Source: Myxocyprinus asiaticus (Eukaryota > Chordata > Actinopteri > Cypriniformes > Catostomidae). Taken from it: a stretch of DNA of 64,000 bases. Numbering within the stretch: position 1 is the first letter of the stretch; the number at the start of each line of letters is the position of its first letter. Position numbers and translations under genes: made by a program. Under the pieces are notes generated by a model, which did no database searches, was not told the DNA's origin, and was given only the letters and a program-made list of their open reading frames with translations. Shown piece by piece: positions 12,033 through 23,947 of the stretch. The stretch is taken from NCBI RefSeq assembly GCF_019703515.2, contig NC_059372.1, positions 10,458,992 through 10,522,991 of the forward strand, given 5' to 3'.

Positions 12033-15000
12033 CTGTTTATCATAAGACTATAAACACATACAATATTTATGTACAGTTGTTTTAACTAATTGTAGTTTTA
12101 AAGGGAACTATTTCTTTAACAGGTTTGTGTTTCTCAGTTCAGTTCAAACAAATGGACTATCTTTAATATACCACTCCTTTCTCTTCTGAGATTAAGACCA
12201 CCAAACTATAGAAAGACAAGTATATATACTTCCATTCCGTGTCTATTTTTTGTTTTGGCAGTTTCATCAGACACATTTTCAGTGTGGCTAAAATATGAAT
12301 GCTGACAGGAAATTCACACTATTGTGTGTTGAACTCTTTGTGCTGATGTCTGGGTTGTTGTGAGGGTGAAAAGTGTCACTTATGAATTAGAAGAAAACAT
12401 TAAAGATGACTATACATATTACAGGGTTATATTATGTTTATAATGTCCTTTAAGAGAGTTTCACCACTTTCAAGCTGAATTCACCATGAAATGAGAAAAC
12501 GATTACAGAGATCCATTTATTAATAAAAACAAAAGTTAGTGGTGCCTGTCTGTACAAAATTCACCGGGATGATGCTGGGGTGGTTGCTGGGGAATTCTGA
12601 TTGGTTGCTAGGGTGTTCTGGGTGGTTGCTAGTTACCTTTTCTAATAAAAACAAAGTGAATGGTGTTGCCATTCAAAAGTCACTGCCACGATGCTAGGGT
12701 GTTCTGGGTGGTTGCTAGGTGGTTGTTGGGGAATTTTGAGTGGTAGTTAGGGTGTCCTGGATGGTTGCTAGAGTGTTTCTGAGCAGTAGCTAGGGTGTTC
12801 TGGCTGGTTGCTAGGGTGTTCTGGCTGGTTGCTAGGGTGTTTCTGGGTGGTTGCTAGGATGTTCTGGGTGGTTGCCAGGTGGTTGCTGGGGATTTTGAGT
12901 GGTAGCTAGTGTTTTGTGGCTGGTTTATAGGGTGTTTCTGAGTAGAAGCTAGGGTGTACTGGCTGGTTTCTATGGTGTTCTGTGTGGGTACTTGATGTTT
13001 TTGGGGAATTCTGAGTGGTAGCTAGGGTGTTCTGGCTGGTTGCTATGGAGGTCTGGGTGGTTGCTAGATGTTGTTGAGGAATTCTGAGTGGTAGCTATGG
13101 TATTAGTGCTGGTTGCTATGGAGTTCTGGGTGGTTGCTAGGATGTTCTTGGTGGTTGCTGGTGCTTGCTATTACCATGTTCTGGGTGGTTGCTAAGTGGT
13201 TGCTGGGGAATTCTGAGTTGTAGCTAGGGTGTTCTGGCTGGTTGCTAGGATGTACTGAGTTGTAGCTAGGGTGTTCTGTCTGGTTGCTATGGTGTTCTCT
13301 CTTTCTGCTAGGGAGTTCTGGGTGGTTGACAGGGTGTTCTGTCTGGTTGCTAGGGCATTCTGGGTGGTTGCTAGGGTGTTCTGGATGGTTGATTGGGCAT
13401 TTGGGGTGGTTACTAGGGCATTCAGGGTGGTTGCTAGGGCATTCTGGATGGTTGTTAGGTGCTTGTTTGTTGGCCTAAGTCAATCCTCAAGTCTCTGATA
13501 TTCTGGTCACTAGATATGACTTGGGTCCCTCCTTCAATGTAAGTGTATGATATTTTTTTCACACATTTATGGTCTGCCACATAAGTCACCTCTCCTCAAC
13601 AAGTTACATGATTTTAGGTACTAATCACATTCGTAGCACAAACAATGTGGGACAAGTTACGTACATAAATGTAATCCTTACATTCAGCGGTTTGCTGAAA
13701 TCCCTCAAAGTTTGAAGAATAGTGAAAGTAATTCTTGCCTTGGCAGGCACTACAAATGAGGTGTGAAGCTTTGTGCAATTCTTAACTTATTCACACAGTA
13801 ACACTTTTGTGCACTGACTGTGCAAACATGCTTTTTGTAAGGCTGCTACAAAAAGATGCAAACAACACTAGCTTATATGATCCAAAGATGCTTTAAGGCT
13901 TCAAAGATAAGTGAAGATTATCTTGAAAGCAAGCAAAATGGCAAATAATCATTCCAAATGAACATTTATATGCCCTATATATTCTCTCTCGCCTGAAGTC
14001 TTAAGATGGGGTTCAAAATTACGTTTATAACAGCTGAAGTCCTACAGCTAAAGATAAGGCAATGGAAATGTTGTGTTATCTGCTTTGAGTCTGTTGTTTT
14101 TTGACAAGCTTACTCTTATCACCAGCTGCTTCTTTAATCCAGCTAAAGGCTTCAGCAAATATTCTGAGAAAAAACACTGGACTTTGTGTAATATCCAGGA
14201 AAATTATTAATAGGTTATTTCTAGAAAGTCATCTCACAAGAGATTTTTCAATACAGCTACAAGTCTATTCTTTAGCTTATGTGAATACTCTGTGCTGGTT
14301 TAAAAGAGAGTATGACACATATTTAAACATTAAGAACTTCAAACTTTGGACCAGTGTTATACAGAGCACAGCTTTGAACATGTTAAATGGAATAATGTCA
14401 CACAGGAGTTTATCATACACAACAACATTGCTGAAATACTGTGGTCAAATTACTCAGATTCCTCTTTAGTTCTTCTTGTTACTTATTCTCTGTTATGGAT
14501 TTTTTAGTTCAGTGAGAAGACACTAAGATGTGTCATGTATGACAACATGGAAAACTCTGCCAAACTCTAACACAACTGATCAAAACACTGTCAACATTGC
14601 ATTTGTAGCATTTACCTTTAGGAGGCATTTAATAACTAGTTTGGATTTTCTAAAGAGAATATATATCAGAATGTTAAACATTCTATCAATGCAAGTGAGA
14701 TTAATTAATTACTGAAGTTTAATACAAATGGTTAAGAGATAAGAACAAAGCCTCAACCAAAACGTTTTAGGAGTATACAGTGCTGTTTTGCAAGTATTAT
14801 ACTAACTCTATTATGACTAGGGATAGGAATCATCAGTAATTTAACGATTCTGGTTCTGATTCTGATGCCTCTTAATGATACTGATTGCTTAGCGGTCCCA
14901 TTAATGATATGTTGGCAAATTATGAGATCATTTCAGATTTCAACTGATATAGCAGCTGATATAGCTGATATAACAAATCAGAGATCAATTTAACATTGTG

Positions 15001-18000
15001 TGACCCAGTGTCCACATGAGTGGACGTTGTATTTTGGCTTTGCTATATGTAACGCATACTTTAAATTAATTTAAACCAACTGAATACTATTCACAAGACT
15101 CTAGACTGTCATTTAAGGGTTAAACTTCTGGCGCACAGAGTCACGTGACACTAAAACATGACATAGATTTCCGTGAATCGCAACAAAAGTGCCTCTGGCA
15201 AGAAACCTCTACGTTTTTTCATTGAAACCTGTTTGGGTGTAAGGAGTACCATCTCTAGTTTCATTTCATATGCTGCTTTAAAAACTTCAGCACATCAGCA
15301 CGATAATAAACATGATGTCCACATATGTGGACTTTGGGACATTATTCCCTCTAAAGTTGAAAAAACATGTTAGTTCTTTGGAATAACTTTCAACATTAAC
15401 ACATCTTTGGGTTATTTTGCTTCATTTTAATATAAATGTAGTTATATTTCATTTTGTTATCACTGTACAATACGGTTCTATTCATTAATATCAATAAATG
15501 CAATCCTATTGACCTGTTTCATGTGATGTCACTGTATGACCGGACCGCCATGTTTGTGACAAAATTTTTGTTTCTATTTATGAATCTTGAAAAGGTGATA
15601 CTACTGTTTAATTACCAGAGTCAAAATGTAATTAAATAAAGTTTTACTTTTTAAGTGACAACACTTAATTCGCCAAAGACAAGCAGTGATGATGGGGGAG
15701 AGCAGGGATAAAAACACTTGTGGGTCTCTGCGCATTTAGTCAGACATGTCAGTTATCTGTACATGTGACCATTATATTTATAACACCATCGATTCGGATA
15801 CAATTAAACTGGAAATGCATATAGGATGATTTTATTCATAACACCCAGACTGTATAAAGATATGCGATAACTGTAACAGGTTGTAATGAATAAAAAATCA
15901 CTATAATGTGATTATATAGTATATATTTAATGTGTATATACTAATGTTAGTCAATAAACAACACATCATAAAAATATGAAGCAAAGACTTTATTCAAACT
16001 GCCAAACTGTAATGTAAACATATTTGTCATATTCACTAATATGCCTAGGCTTTTTGTCTATTCATGAGTTAAATCAAATTTGGCAATATTTGTGCTGACC
16101 TCAGACCTGTATACACCTTTCCTGGGTCTTGGCATGGATCAAAAAAAAAAGTCTCCCCAATTTGGCATGCCCAGTTCCCAATGCGCTCTAAGTCCTCGTG
16201 GTGGCGTAGTGACTCGCCTCAATCCGGGTGGCGGGGGATGAATCCCAGTTGCCTCTGAGAGTGTCAATCCGCGCATCTTATCACGTGGCTTGTTGAGCGC
16301 ATTACCGTGGAGACATAGTGCATGTGGAGGCTTCACGCTATTCTCCGCAGCATCCATGCACAACTCACCACGCGCCCCACCGAGAGCGAACCACATTATA
16401 ATGACCACGAGGAGGTTACCCCATGTGACTCTACCCTCCCTAGCAACCGGGCCAATTTGGTTGCTTAGGAGACCTGACTGGAGTCACTCAGCACGCCATG
16501 GATTCGAACTTGCGACTCCAGGGGTGGTAGTCAGCGTCTTTACTCGCTGAGCTACCCAGGCCCCCGATCAAAATCATTTTTTTGAGGTTTATCTTGATAT
16601 CGTTTTACGGGCGTTTTTCCATTCACCGCCATTGTTTCCTCCCGCTGATGGTCACAAATATGGTGGCTGTGGGTCAATATTCACTGGGTATTTTCACTTT
16701 GAGAATCAATAGGTTCATCCAAAAGCTGAAAAATGTTCTTTCAGAGGCTTTATATGGGGTTAGGATGAAAATAAGGTGCATTTCGAACTGTTCTGAGACC
16801 AGTGCAGACAGACAGCACACTGGAGGTTAAGTCATTCACTAAATAGGGAGCAAGGGAGCACCCTATAGCTCTCTATGCAGCTAAGTACATTCACTCCTAA
16901 AATCCAACCAAACGTTCAGTTTCGCTGCAGATGATGTTTGGACCTCTCAACATGTTGGGCAGACATGGGACAATGATAATCAGTACATAGATTCAGAATT
17001 TATAATGTATAATTTTATTTTAACATGGATGGCAGTGATTGGATGATGCTGGCCATTTGAATCAATTAATTATGCTAATTTCTGATGTAATGTCTGTAAC
17101 GTCTCACAAACATGAATAGCCAACAATCCTAGAAACATAATCAACAATTTGATGAAAATAATCTGACTTTCTATAGCTTGGTATTATATATTAAAATTAA
17201 AATTTGTAAAACTTAGTCCCGCTGTCCACATACTATGTGGACATCAACTTTTAGGAAAACTATTTGCTCTAGATTATTTATTTATTTTTAATTTAAAAAA
17301 AATTTTTTTGTTTATTAGGTGCTACTAGTTACAAATCAAAAAGGGAAATGGAAAATGCATACAGCAGTCACGCTTGGGTCTTAAGAGGTTAATACATATC
17401 TTGCAAAAGCAATTTTAGAGGCATAAATGCAATCCAATAATTGGTCCTGCTGTTACTGTAAACAACAAGGCAGCACTGACACTGAATATTGCTGCAGGAA
17501 ACAATGTCAGAGTATTATAGGATGGAGTATTCTGTCCGCATCGGCAGAAAAACGCATGTTCAAGAACTGTTAACGGAACCCGAAAATCATGAAAAGCATA
17601 TGGTTCCAGTATTTTTTAAAACATGGAGACTTGTTTCCTCATTCTCATTTCCCAACCTAATTATATCTCTATCTGCTATGATAATTAATACAACTGAAAT
17701 TGTACTTTAATAGTCACTCACATCATGTGTATGGGTCAGTTCTGGGACCTCTGTGACTGTGATTATGGGCCCTGTGCACCAGGCCACCTGTGCTGGCTTC
17801 TGTTTTGGAGTCACGTTCATTGGATGAGGGTTCTGCACTGGGTTTAAAACCCGGAGCTCATTCTGAAGAGTTTGATGAACCTTTTTGCTTGATTCTCCTT
17901 CCTTTCCATGACCAGACTCTTGCATCAATTGTCTATACTTCTTCTTAAGGACGAGGTATTTCTCTCCCTGAAATCACAACATGCTTCTGTAAAGAACATC

Positions 18001-21000
18001 ATTTGGGTAAATCATGACCGATTTTTCACTTGTTGGGTCAACTATCACTTTTACAAAATCATATAGCCATAATAGTGTTTTGTCAATACATGCATACGTG
18101 GCTGAATAATAATAGATCACTGTTTGAAACAAACAGATCATATATTCCCTAAGGGGATCTCAGACAAGAAAAGCATGTACAAGACAATGTTCTAAGCATC
18201 TTAGGGTGTGGTGATTTGTATTAATGTGAGAAAATGAGGACAATCCTTGTCACAGAGTAAATAATGAATCACTGTGGGAAAAGAGTCCTGTGTGACTATG
18301 CTCCAGCGACAGGGAATAAAATGTGATTATATTATAAACGCACAAAGCGGTAATGATTATTTAATGACACTGAGGGAAGATTTAATAAGTTTAAATGGTG
18401 CAGTAATGATCACATGAATACGACAACAGATTTACTCACATTCTCCGATTTCACCACCGCAATACGGTCAATGATGAGTTTAAACTCTTCTCTGTATTTG
18501 GCTGGGGAGAAGAAAAAAAAAAGACTGTTGTAAGTTCGAAGCTGGCAAAGCATAGTTTTTCCAACATGCTTTGGAAACATTGAGAGAAAGATTACTCATA
18601 CAATATGACCTTGCATTAGTTAGAAAAGAAGAAAATATTAGAAGAAAATTCAAAACATTTCACCTGACTCTTCATTTCAACAATGTTCACGCTGCTCTTT
18701 TTCGGCCAAAATTCTGTTCTCAACTGTAGCTCGCAAATCTCATTCGCATTTTTCTGCATATTTAAACTTGGCATATCACGATCGGTTATGAGTTTAACTA
18801 AGCACATGCATGAAAGAGATTTTCAGTGAATAATGTCTTACATTTCGGTCTATTCCTCATACAAACCTATCGTATGGCTTCAAAAGATTTGGAACGTATC
18901 ACACAAGTTGTTTGGACTATTTTTATGCGGCTTTTTATGCTGTTCAATAGGCCATCGTCACTGTATGCATTCGTTGTAACGAAAAGATCAGCATGAACAT
19001 TCTTCAAAATATTTCCTTTTGTGTTTCACTGAAAAACGAAAGTCATACAAGTTTGGAACGACATGAGTGCGAGTAAATAATGACAGAATTAGCATTTTTG
19101 TGGAAACTATCCCTTAAAGTACAACTTTTCCTGACTTGTGATGGGCATTACACTTTGAACGCTTGTTTATTCATTGATATGGTCTGTCTACATGTTATTG
19201 AGCTGTAAGATTAGGTTCTGTCCAAAGTTGTGTACAAAGCATGCACAATGATTCCAGGCCTGTGGGAGTTTGGGATGTTACGCAACATTACTTCAGCACA
19301 GGCTGACTGCATCACAGAGGAGGGAACAGAAACTGTAGGTGACTCGAATTACCAAGCCAGAATGAAAAATGAATAGATGACAGACAGGGAGGAGACCTAC
19401 GCAAACAAATCCTGCAATTGTGCATTGTTCATATCATTCGCAATTTCATCGGCCTTTATCAGATATGGTTAGTAGTTTTGGTTAGTATCAAGTGACTTTT
19501 TGGTCCCTATCCTGTTTATTTTCGCAGCTTGCTTATGGAGAAAAAACTATAACCCTACAGCTTAGAGCAATTGTACTAGAGCATACTGTATACTGGCAGA
19601 TTGTCATGGTAACATCACAGCATTTTTTGAACCCTCTATTCACCCACAATTTTAATAAATGACGAAAAACAGGCAGTTTTTTCATTTTTTATCAATTAAA
19701 AAACACAAAACAATTGCTTTTCACTTTTACAAAGTGACACAGACTCTGTTTTATCCAGTCCTCATTTATTTTCTGTTATGTGATTGGATTATTTGGTTAC
19801 CTAGGCAACAAACACGAGCAATGGTTGCTTTTGAAGCACACTGTTGAAGGTCAACATGTTAGGCTTATTATGAAGTATTTAAATACCACATAGTCAGTTT
19901 CAAAAAATTGACTGTGCTTCTTTAAACTGTTTTAGATTCATAAAATACATGTGAATACATTCATACACATGAACATAGTCTAATACATATGTTTTCCAAA
20001 ATGGAATACATATTTTGCTATGAATAGTTATGAGTGAATTATTCAGTCACATGACTGAGGCAAAGTCACAAGACTTATTTGACACGAAACTGGGAATTTA
20101 TTCGATAAACATGTTTCCAGTTATGTGCAAGTCTTCTTATCGAATAAAAAAATAAATCCGCCTCAAATGAGCATATAGGTTTTTATGAGCATTTTGATCT
20201 TAGTGTTGCCATCCAGCAATTTTTATACAATATCCCAAAATTCGTATATAATCACGATTAATCGTATCATTTTTTTTTTTTAGTTAATCGCAATTAATCA
20301 CAGATTTTGAAAGTGCTGAAATTTGACACTATATATACTTCTTGTCAAAATGGATTTATTTAAATCCTAGGAAATAAAACAATATGTAGCAATATTACGC
20401 TTTATTAATATTTTCCAAACAAAGTCTTCCACAATATGAAGATAGAAATGCACTAAAATAGCACCAATTCAAGTAACATTAAACGTTTCCCTAAATAGTC
20501 TAAGCAGGAGTTTAAATAATTGAAAGAACTAATCCACACATAGGTTGCATATTCATTGCAATGGGCATTAAATCTCTTAAACTCTCATCCTCCACAATAT
20601 TAATTTGCCATTAGACTGGGGCTATCCGCTTTTCATGATTCGCGCCAGGGCGTCGAGCCCCGCTTTGAACTCACCATGAAAAGCACTTGCAAACATACAC
20701 GTCGCATTCTGCGTTTTGGTGATAGGGTTAGGGTTAGGGTTAGGGTTAGGTTAGTTGACTTGACGTGCTTCTGTAGTAATTAAAATGCACCTTACATAGG
20801 CTGAATAACACTTGATTTCTATCAGAAGTCCCATCTGGGCTTGTTTTGTACAACAAATAGTGCAAAGAGGTCCTTTCTCCATCATTTTATCACTGACAAG
20901 GAAGCACTGTCAGAGATTCTTTTATTTTATTACTAAGATTACAACCTCTATCATAGGAGAGAGCGTAACGGTCAACTAGCGTGTTCTGACAGTACCGCCA

Positions 21001-23315
21001 TTGAATGTCTATGGGACCGCTGTGTTATGCTATTTTATGTTAAGCTTGTGGGCTCTCCTTGGTAGAAGAGCTCTGGCACTGTTGTGTGTCACTGAGTTCA
21101 GAATTCCAAACTATCATACTACTCTTACTATTTCTACCATAGACAGATATGGCAGAAGTAGTATGAGCTGTATGGGTAGTATGCAGTTTCAAACTCAGCC
21201 TGTCTGTTTGTGTCGTGTGCGGCAGTGTAATGACTTCAGGTGGACACATTACAAAGGTTCTGCCCTTCACACCAGTGTTTATGCTGGTCAATGCGTTAAT
21301 CGTGATTAAGAAAAATTAACACATTAGACTTTTTAAATTAATCGCGTGTATTAACACATTAATTCTGACAGTACTAATAAAAATACATGGATGGAAAGCC
21401 AACTTCTGTTTCAAAAATTGAGACTGCCCCACTGTTGTGGTGCAATTTCCAACACACTTGAAAAATCAAGGTAAATATTACTTTTGGGGGTCATTTCCAA
21501 TCAAGCTGTAATTTTGCCAAATTATGCACAAAATAAGGAAAATATTACTTAATTGTGTGTATAATTCAGGATACATAAAATGTTAGTGATTAAATTAGTC
21601 TTAGCAAGACAAAGGACTCTGTTATTCTATTTCAAAAATGTTAGAAATGTCATTTCTATCACCTTCATTTCCAACACAAAACAGAATTTGAGATGTGATG
21701 GAAATGACACTGTGATGGGAATGTTAAAAAGCTAGAACCAGTCAACTGGATTATGCAAACTGGCATTTATACTGTTTACCATCTGGCTAACAATATATCA
21801 GGGCTTGGGTCTTGGACCTTTTAAATACCCCACAAAACCTTTCCGTTTTCCTGCCAGGGGAAAAAGACACAGAGAGGATGACATTGCAACATAGCATCCA
21901 CAACAACAGGAAACCTTAAAGGAAGTCACCACTTAAAAATTGTAGCTGGCAGAATTCCTGACTTGGTACTACAAGGTAAACAGTTTAGATTTCTATTCTT
22001 ATTTATTACTCTATACTGGATAACTGCATGGCAACTGCATGGGGACTCTGAAGTCACCATGTTCCCACACAGAAAATAGCATCTGCCTGAGATCCCATCA
22101 AAACTGCTACCCTAAAAAGGACTGGAATCATAATAACCGCAGAATTAGAGCATGGCATGCATGCTGTTGTGGTAACCGTATACGAATAATTATGATAATT
22201 GGTCAGCAGTGTCAGATGGTAACAGATGCAACCAGATTTTGAAACCTCTGTACACAATATAGCACCACTGCTGGATTGAGTATTATAAGCCATTATGGAT
22301 AATTATTTCATTTATTTACATTTGACACATGCATGTGGGATTAAATGCAACATCATATAATTTAATTACAATTTCAGTAGCTTGTGAGATCATTGTGTGT
22401 ATTATTCGGCCCACTTTGCTGCAACCTGCAGACTTTTTCGCAGTAATATTTATAAGTTCATACACAGAACATTAGTGGTCGGCCAATATGGTCTATCACT
22501 ACAAAACATAATAAATATGAGAGCCACTTTGAGACATCAAAGAATTGTCCAGCATCAGATGCACATTCAGCATCTGTCAAAATAAGGAACTAGCTGTCAA
22601 TCAAACTGTAATCAATGAACGCACCAATGGCACTGCCAGTTCTATCTTGAAATCCACTGTCATGGCTTGGGAATGTGGGGCCCTTCCTGAGGGAGCACAT
22701 AAAAGACAGAATTCCATGTGTAATTCTATCTGTTGGTAGAACTTTCTAATCTAAAGCAGCTGTTTGCCACATTTAGTATAGAGGTTTACTAAGCTAAAGC
22801 TAAAGCTAAAGCACAGCAGTGTTAGGAAATTTAGTTTTTTACAAATAAATACTGATATTATGATGGGAAATGTGTTAAAATAGCTGAACCTTTAGGGGCC
22901 ATTCATAACGAACACGTACTTGCGCAAAAATGCGAGACGGGTTGTAACCGAAAACCATTGGCGGGAAAAAAGCACGGGTGTGCACAAAAATGCTTCCAGC
23001 GTGAACGGCCCCTTAGAGAGGCGTCTCGAGGTCCCCTGCGTTTCATTCCGTTACGTCTAGCTATTACTGGACGTGAAACCGCGTCCTGTGTGAACGCCCC
23101 TAATGTTGTCGCGTCGCGTAAGGAGCTTGCAGTGTGAACAGTGTAAGTAATGCGAACGCATATAAGAAATGTCATATTCTCGTTTACTCACCACGTAGTT
23201 GCAAATCGCTATGGTTTATGAAATGCTTATAGGTTTTGGACAAATCTGAATTTTTGACTTTTCCTCCAGAAGAATAGATATAATCCAGTAGAGACGCTTC
23301 ACTGATGTCGCCCAT
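7632..23315 (-). CDS. intron-containing SOWAH-family ankyrin protein; partial, 3' end off the left edge
   Basis: Overview of six joined exons (124, 62, 246, 135, 57 and 102 nt; 242 codons in frame). Seen: an N-terminal segment (LLDYIYSSGGKVKNSDL ... FKLIIDRIAVVKSENGEKYLVLKKKY) with the pattern of the SOWAH winged-helix-like domain. A linker of about 145 residues follows, then LEPIEKEWIFSAAGGKLSHL, the start of the SOWAH ankyrin region. Known: the vertebrate paralogues SOWAHA-D share this two-part layout and, to my knowledge, are mostly single-exon; their molecular role is poorly defined. Odd: five introns of 0.2 to 6.6 kb here. The remaining ankyrin repeats must lie below coordinate 1, because no matching exon was found in 1-7630. 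Which paralogue this is cannot be decided. Confidence 0.8.
7934..7990 (-). CDS. sowah-like exon 5 (acidic linker)
   Basis: 19 codons, phase 0/0, acceptor TTTCCCAG, donor GTGAGT. Encodes SESEQDEECESSLGPTAVA. It is short and acidic, and placed between the linker and the ankyrin exon as expected from frame and spacing. Confidence 0.68.
8398..8459. repeat. (CAA)n microsatellite
   Basis: About 20 uninterrupted CAA units in the intron between sowah exons 4 and 5. A poly(A) run follows at 8600-8627. Confidence 0.97.
9300..9790. other. repeat-free intronic block, possible conserved non-coding element
   Basis: About 450 bases with balanced composition, no microsatellite and no similarity to the MITEs in the window, inside the intron between sowah exons 4 and 5. 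No splice-bounded frame. Only a comparison with other fish could decide. Confidence 0.3.
10406..10462. repeat. (ATAAT)n microsatellite
   Basis: About eleven ATAAT pentamers, followed by AT-rich sequence. (TTTC)n at about 10790 and (AAT)n at 10817-10864 are further simple repeats nearby. Confidence 0.95.
11008..11142 (-). CDS. sowah-like exon 4 (linker with in-frame 21-bp duplication)
   Basis: 45 codons, phase 0/0, acceptor TACTGTTAG, donor GTTAGA. Encodes EADCTPLLPTAAEKLEALTE, then a second copy of EKLEALT, then ELSASDREHDLNKDSGSK. The two EKLEALT copies are a perfect or near-perfect 21-bp tandem duplication with helix or coiled-coil propensity. Both junctions are phase 0, which fits its neighbours. 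Confidence 0.68.
11225..11470. mobile_element. palindromic MITE of the GTTCACCCAAAAATG family (fragment)
   Basis: Contains AAAAATGAAAATTCTGTCAT and TGTTGTTCCAAACCC, the left arm of a very frequent fish element with TTAA-flanked termini (TTAAAGGGATAGTTCACCC and its complement). This resembles the Angel/Kolobok-type MITEs of zebrafish from memory. A right-arm-like end lies at 12096-12120. Confidence 0.6.
11972..12029. repeat. (TA)n microsatellite
   Basis: About 29 TA dinucleotides in the intron between sowah exons 3 and 4. Confidence 0.97.
12575..13470. repeat. 0.9-kb minisatellite, unit about 21 bp
   Basis: Some 40 degenerate copies of GGTGGTTGCTAGGGTGTTCT with longer sub-patterns. Strongly strand-asymmetric (plus strand GT-rich, almost no C). 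Reading frames through it (VFWVVARVFWMV-like) are translated repeat, not a protein. Confidence 0.93.
13500..16130. other. intronic sequence between sowah exons 3 and 4, no exon recognised
   Basis: AT-rich. A 122-codon open frame at 14101-14469 on the plus strand has no recognisable family or splice context and is treated as chance. Short palindromes TCCACATGAGTGGA (15011) and TCCACATATGTGGA (15318) resemble one at 17226, so a dispersed element may span part of 14.99-17.40 kb. Confidence 0.3.
16145..16565 (-). mobile_element. tRNA-derived SINE, family 1, copy 1
   Basis: Minus-strand head GGGGGCCTGGGTAGCTCAGC (A-box-like) and AGTTCGAATCC (B box), then a body of about 350 bp and an A/T-rich end. 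Direct repeats GATCAAAA at 16137-16144 and 16566-16573 mark the target-site duplication. Copies 2 and 3 lie at 39.7 and 42.0 kb in the same orientation. Confidence 0.88.
17722..17967 (-). CDS. sowah-like exon 3 (end of SOWAH domain, linker)
   Basis: 82 codons, phase 0/0, acceptor TTTCAG, donor GTGAGT. Begins GEKYLVLKKKYRQLMQESG (SOWAH proteins have G-x-K-(F/Y)-x-V-L-(R/K)-K-K here), then a Lys/Gln/Pro-rich linker ending TEVPELTHTHD. Confidence 0.82.
18440..18501 (-). CDS. sowah-like exon 2
   Basis: 62 nt. CC completes Ala with the last G of exon 1, then AKYREEFKLIIDRIAVVKSE-N. Acceptor TTCTCCCCAG, donor GTGAGT. Matches the SOWAH N-terminal domain segment R..FK..(I/V)N.(V/I)AVVK. Confidence 0.85.
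18840..19125. mobile_element. palindromic MITE, GTTCACCC family
   Basis: The right arm GTTTGGAACGACATGAGTGC and the terminus AACTATCCCTTAA are clear. Lies in sowah intron 1. Confidence 0.65.
20723..20754 (+). repeat. short interstitial telomere-like repeat
   Basis: About four and a half TTAGGG units (TAGGGTTAGGGTTAGGGTTA and on) inside sowah intron 1, flanked by unrelated sequence. Too short to be a telomere. Confidence 0.9.
22891..23015. mobile_element. short MITE next to sowah exon 1
   Basis: Begins TTAGGGGCCATTCATAACGA and ends GCGTGAACGGCCCCTTA, imperfect inverted termini about 125 bp apart. Related fragments lie at 40380-40645, 42490-42755 and 44553-44650. A further related block follows to about 23105. 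It sits within 200 bp of the exon 1 donor. Confidence 0.55.
23192..23315 (-). CDS. sowah-like exon 1 (start and first half of SOWAH domain)
   Basis: ATG in good context (G at -3, G at +4). Encodes MGDISEASLLDYIYSSGGKV, then KNSDLSKTYKHFINHSDLQLR plus one base. Donor GTGAGT. Upstream in-frame codons exist but have no ATG, so this start is preferred. SOWAH proteins begin with the same V/L-L-x-x-hydrophobic-x-x-x-GG-K/R-V-x-N-S/D-L pattern. Confidence 0.8.
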
Positions 23316-23947
23316 AGCTGACAGGGAGCCGAAAGTAAAATGTAATTTTTCAAAGAAATATGCGCTAAAGTGATGGCTTTTCCTCAAAGATGCTGAAACA
23401 TAGCTCAGCTAATTACATATGAGAAAAGAACTCCACCCAAATCCGCAGACAGAGCCTCCTACAAGTTAACCCTTTGTGCTCTGGAGCCTGTACAAGAGAG
23501 AATAAAATATAGTAAATAAATTAGTCTGTCATTTATAGTGAAAGATCTGCCATCAAAGGGTTTAACAGTCTACATAAACCAAAAATGTTGCTTTTAAACT
23601 CAAACAAAAAGCTATACTGTACCAGATGTTTTCATAATGCAATGTTTTACAATGATGTGAAATTTAAAGTGTGAAGAGCATTCTTAATTAATTTTATAAT
23701 TATGCAATACTTTGGTGAATCTCACAAAGCAATGATTTATTTCATTATTTAAATTGCAAAATGAGACATTTACTATAGTGCTTATTGCTGATTCAACTAC
23801 TGCTTTCCCAAGGTGAGCAGTCTGTTAATGTTTAATTACAATGGAAGTGCAGGGAACATTTGGAAGGGCAACATTGGGTCACTCTTTTAGCTGATGGCAG
23901 CTGGTCACATGCTTCACCCTCACTTTTATTTTATATCAACATTTATC

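Noticed and set aside
13271..13498. VFWVVARVFWMV-type hydrophobic repeat protein on the plus strand
   Set aside because: Direct translation of the GT-rich minisatellite; all three phases are equally open.
14101..14469. 122-codon plus-strand frame
   Set aside because: The longest orphan frame, but no recognisable domain, no splice context and AT-rich composition like the intron around it.
16490..16565. Functional tRNA gene on the minus strand
   Set aside because: A- and B-box-like motifs are present, but the cloverleaf cannot be closed and the sequence continues into a SINE body.
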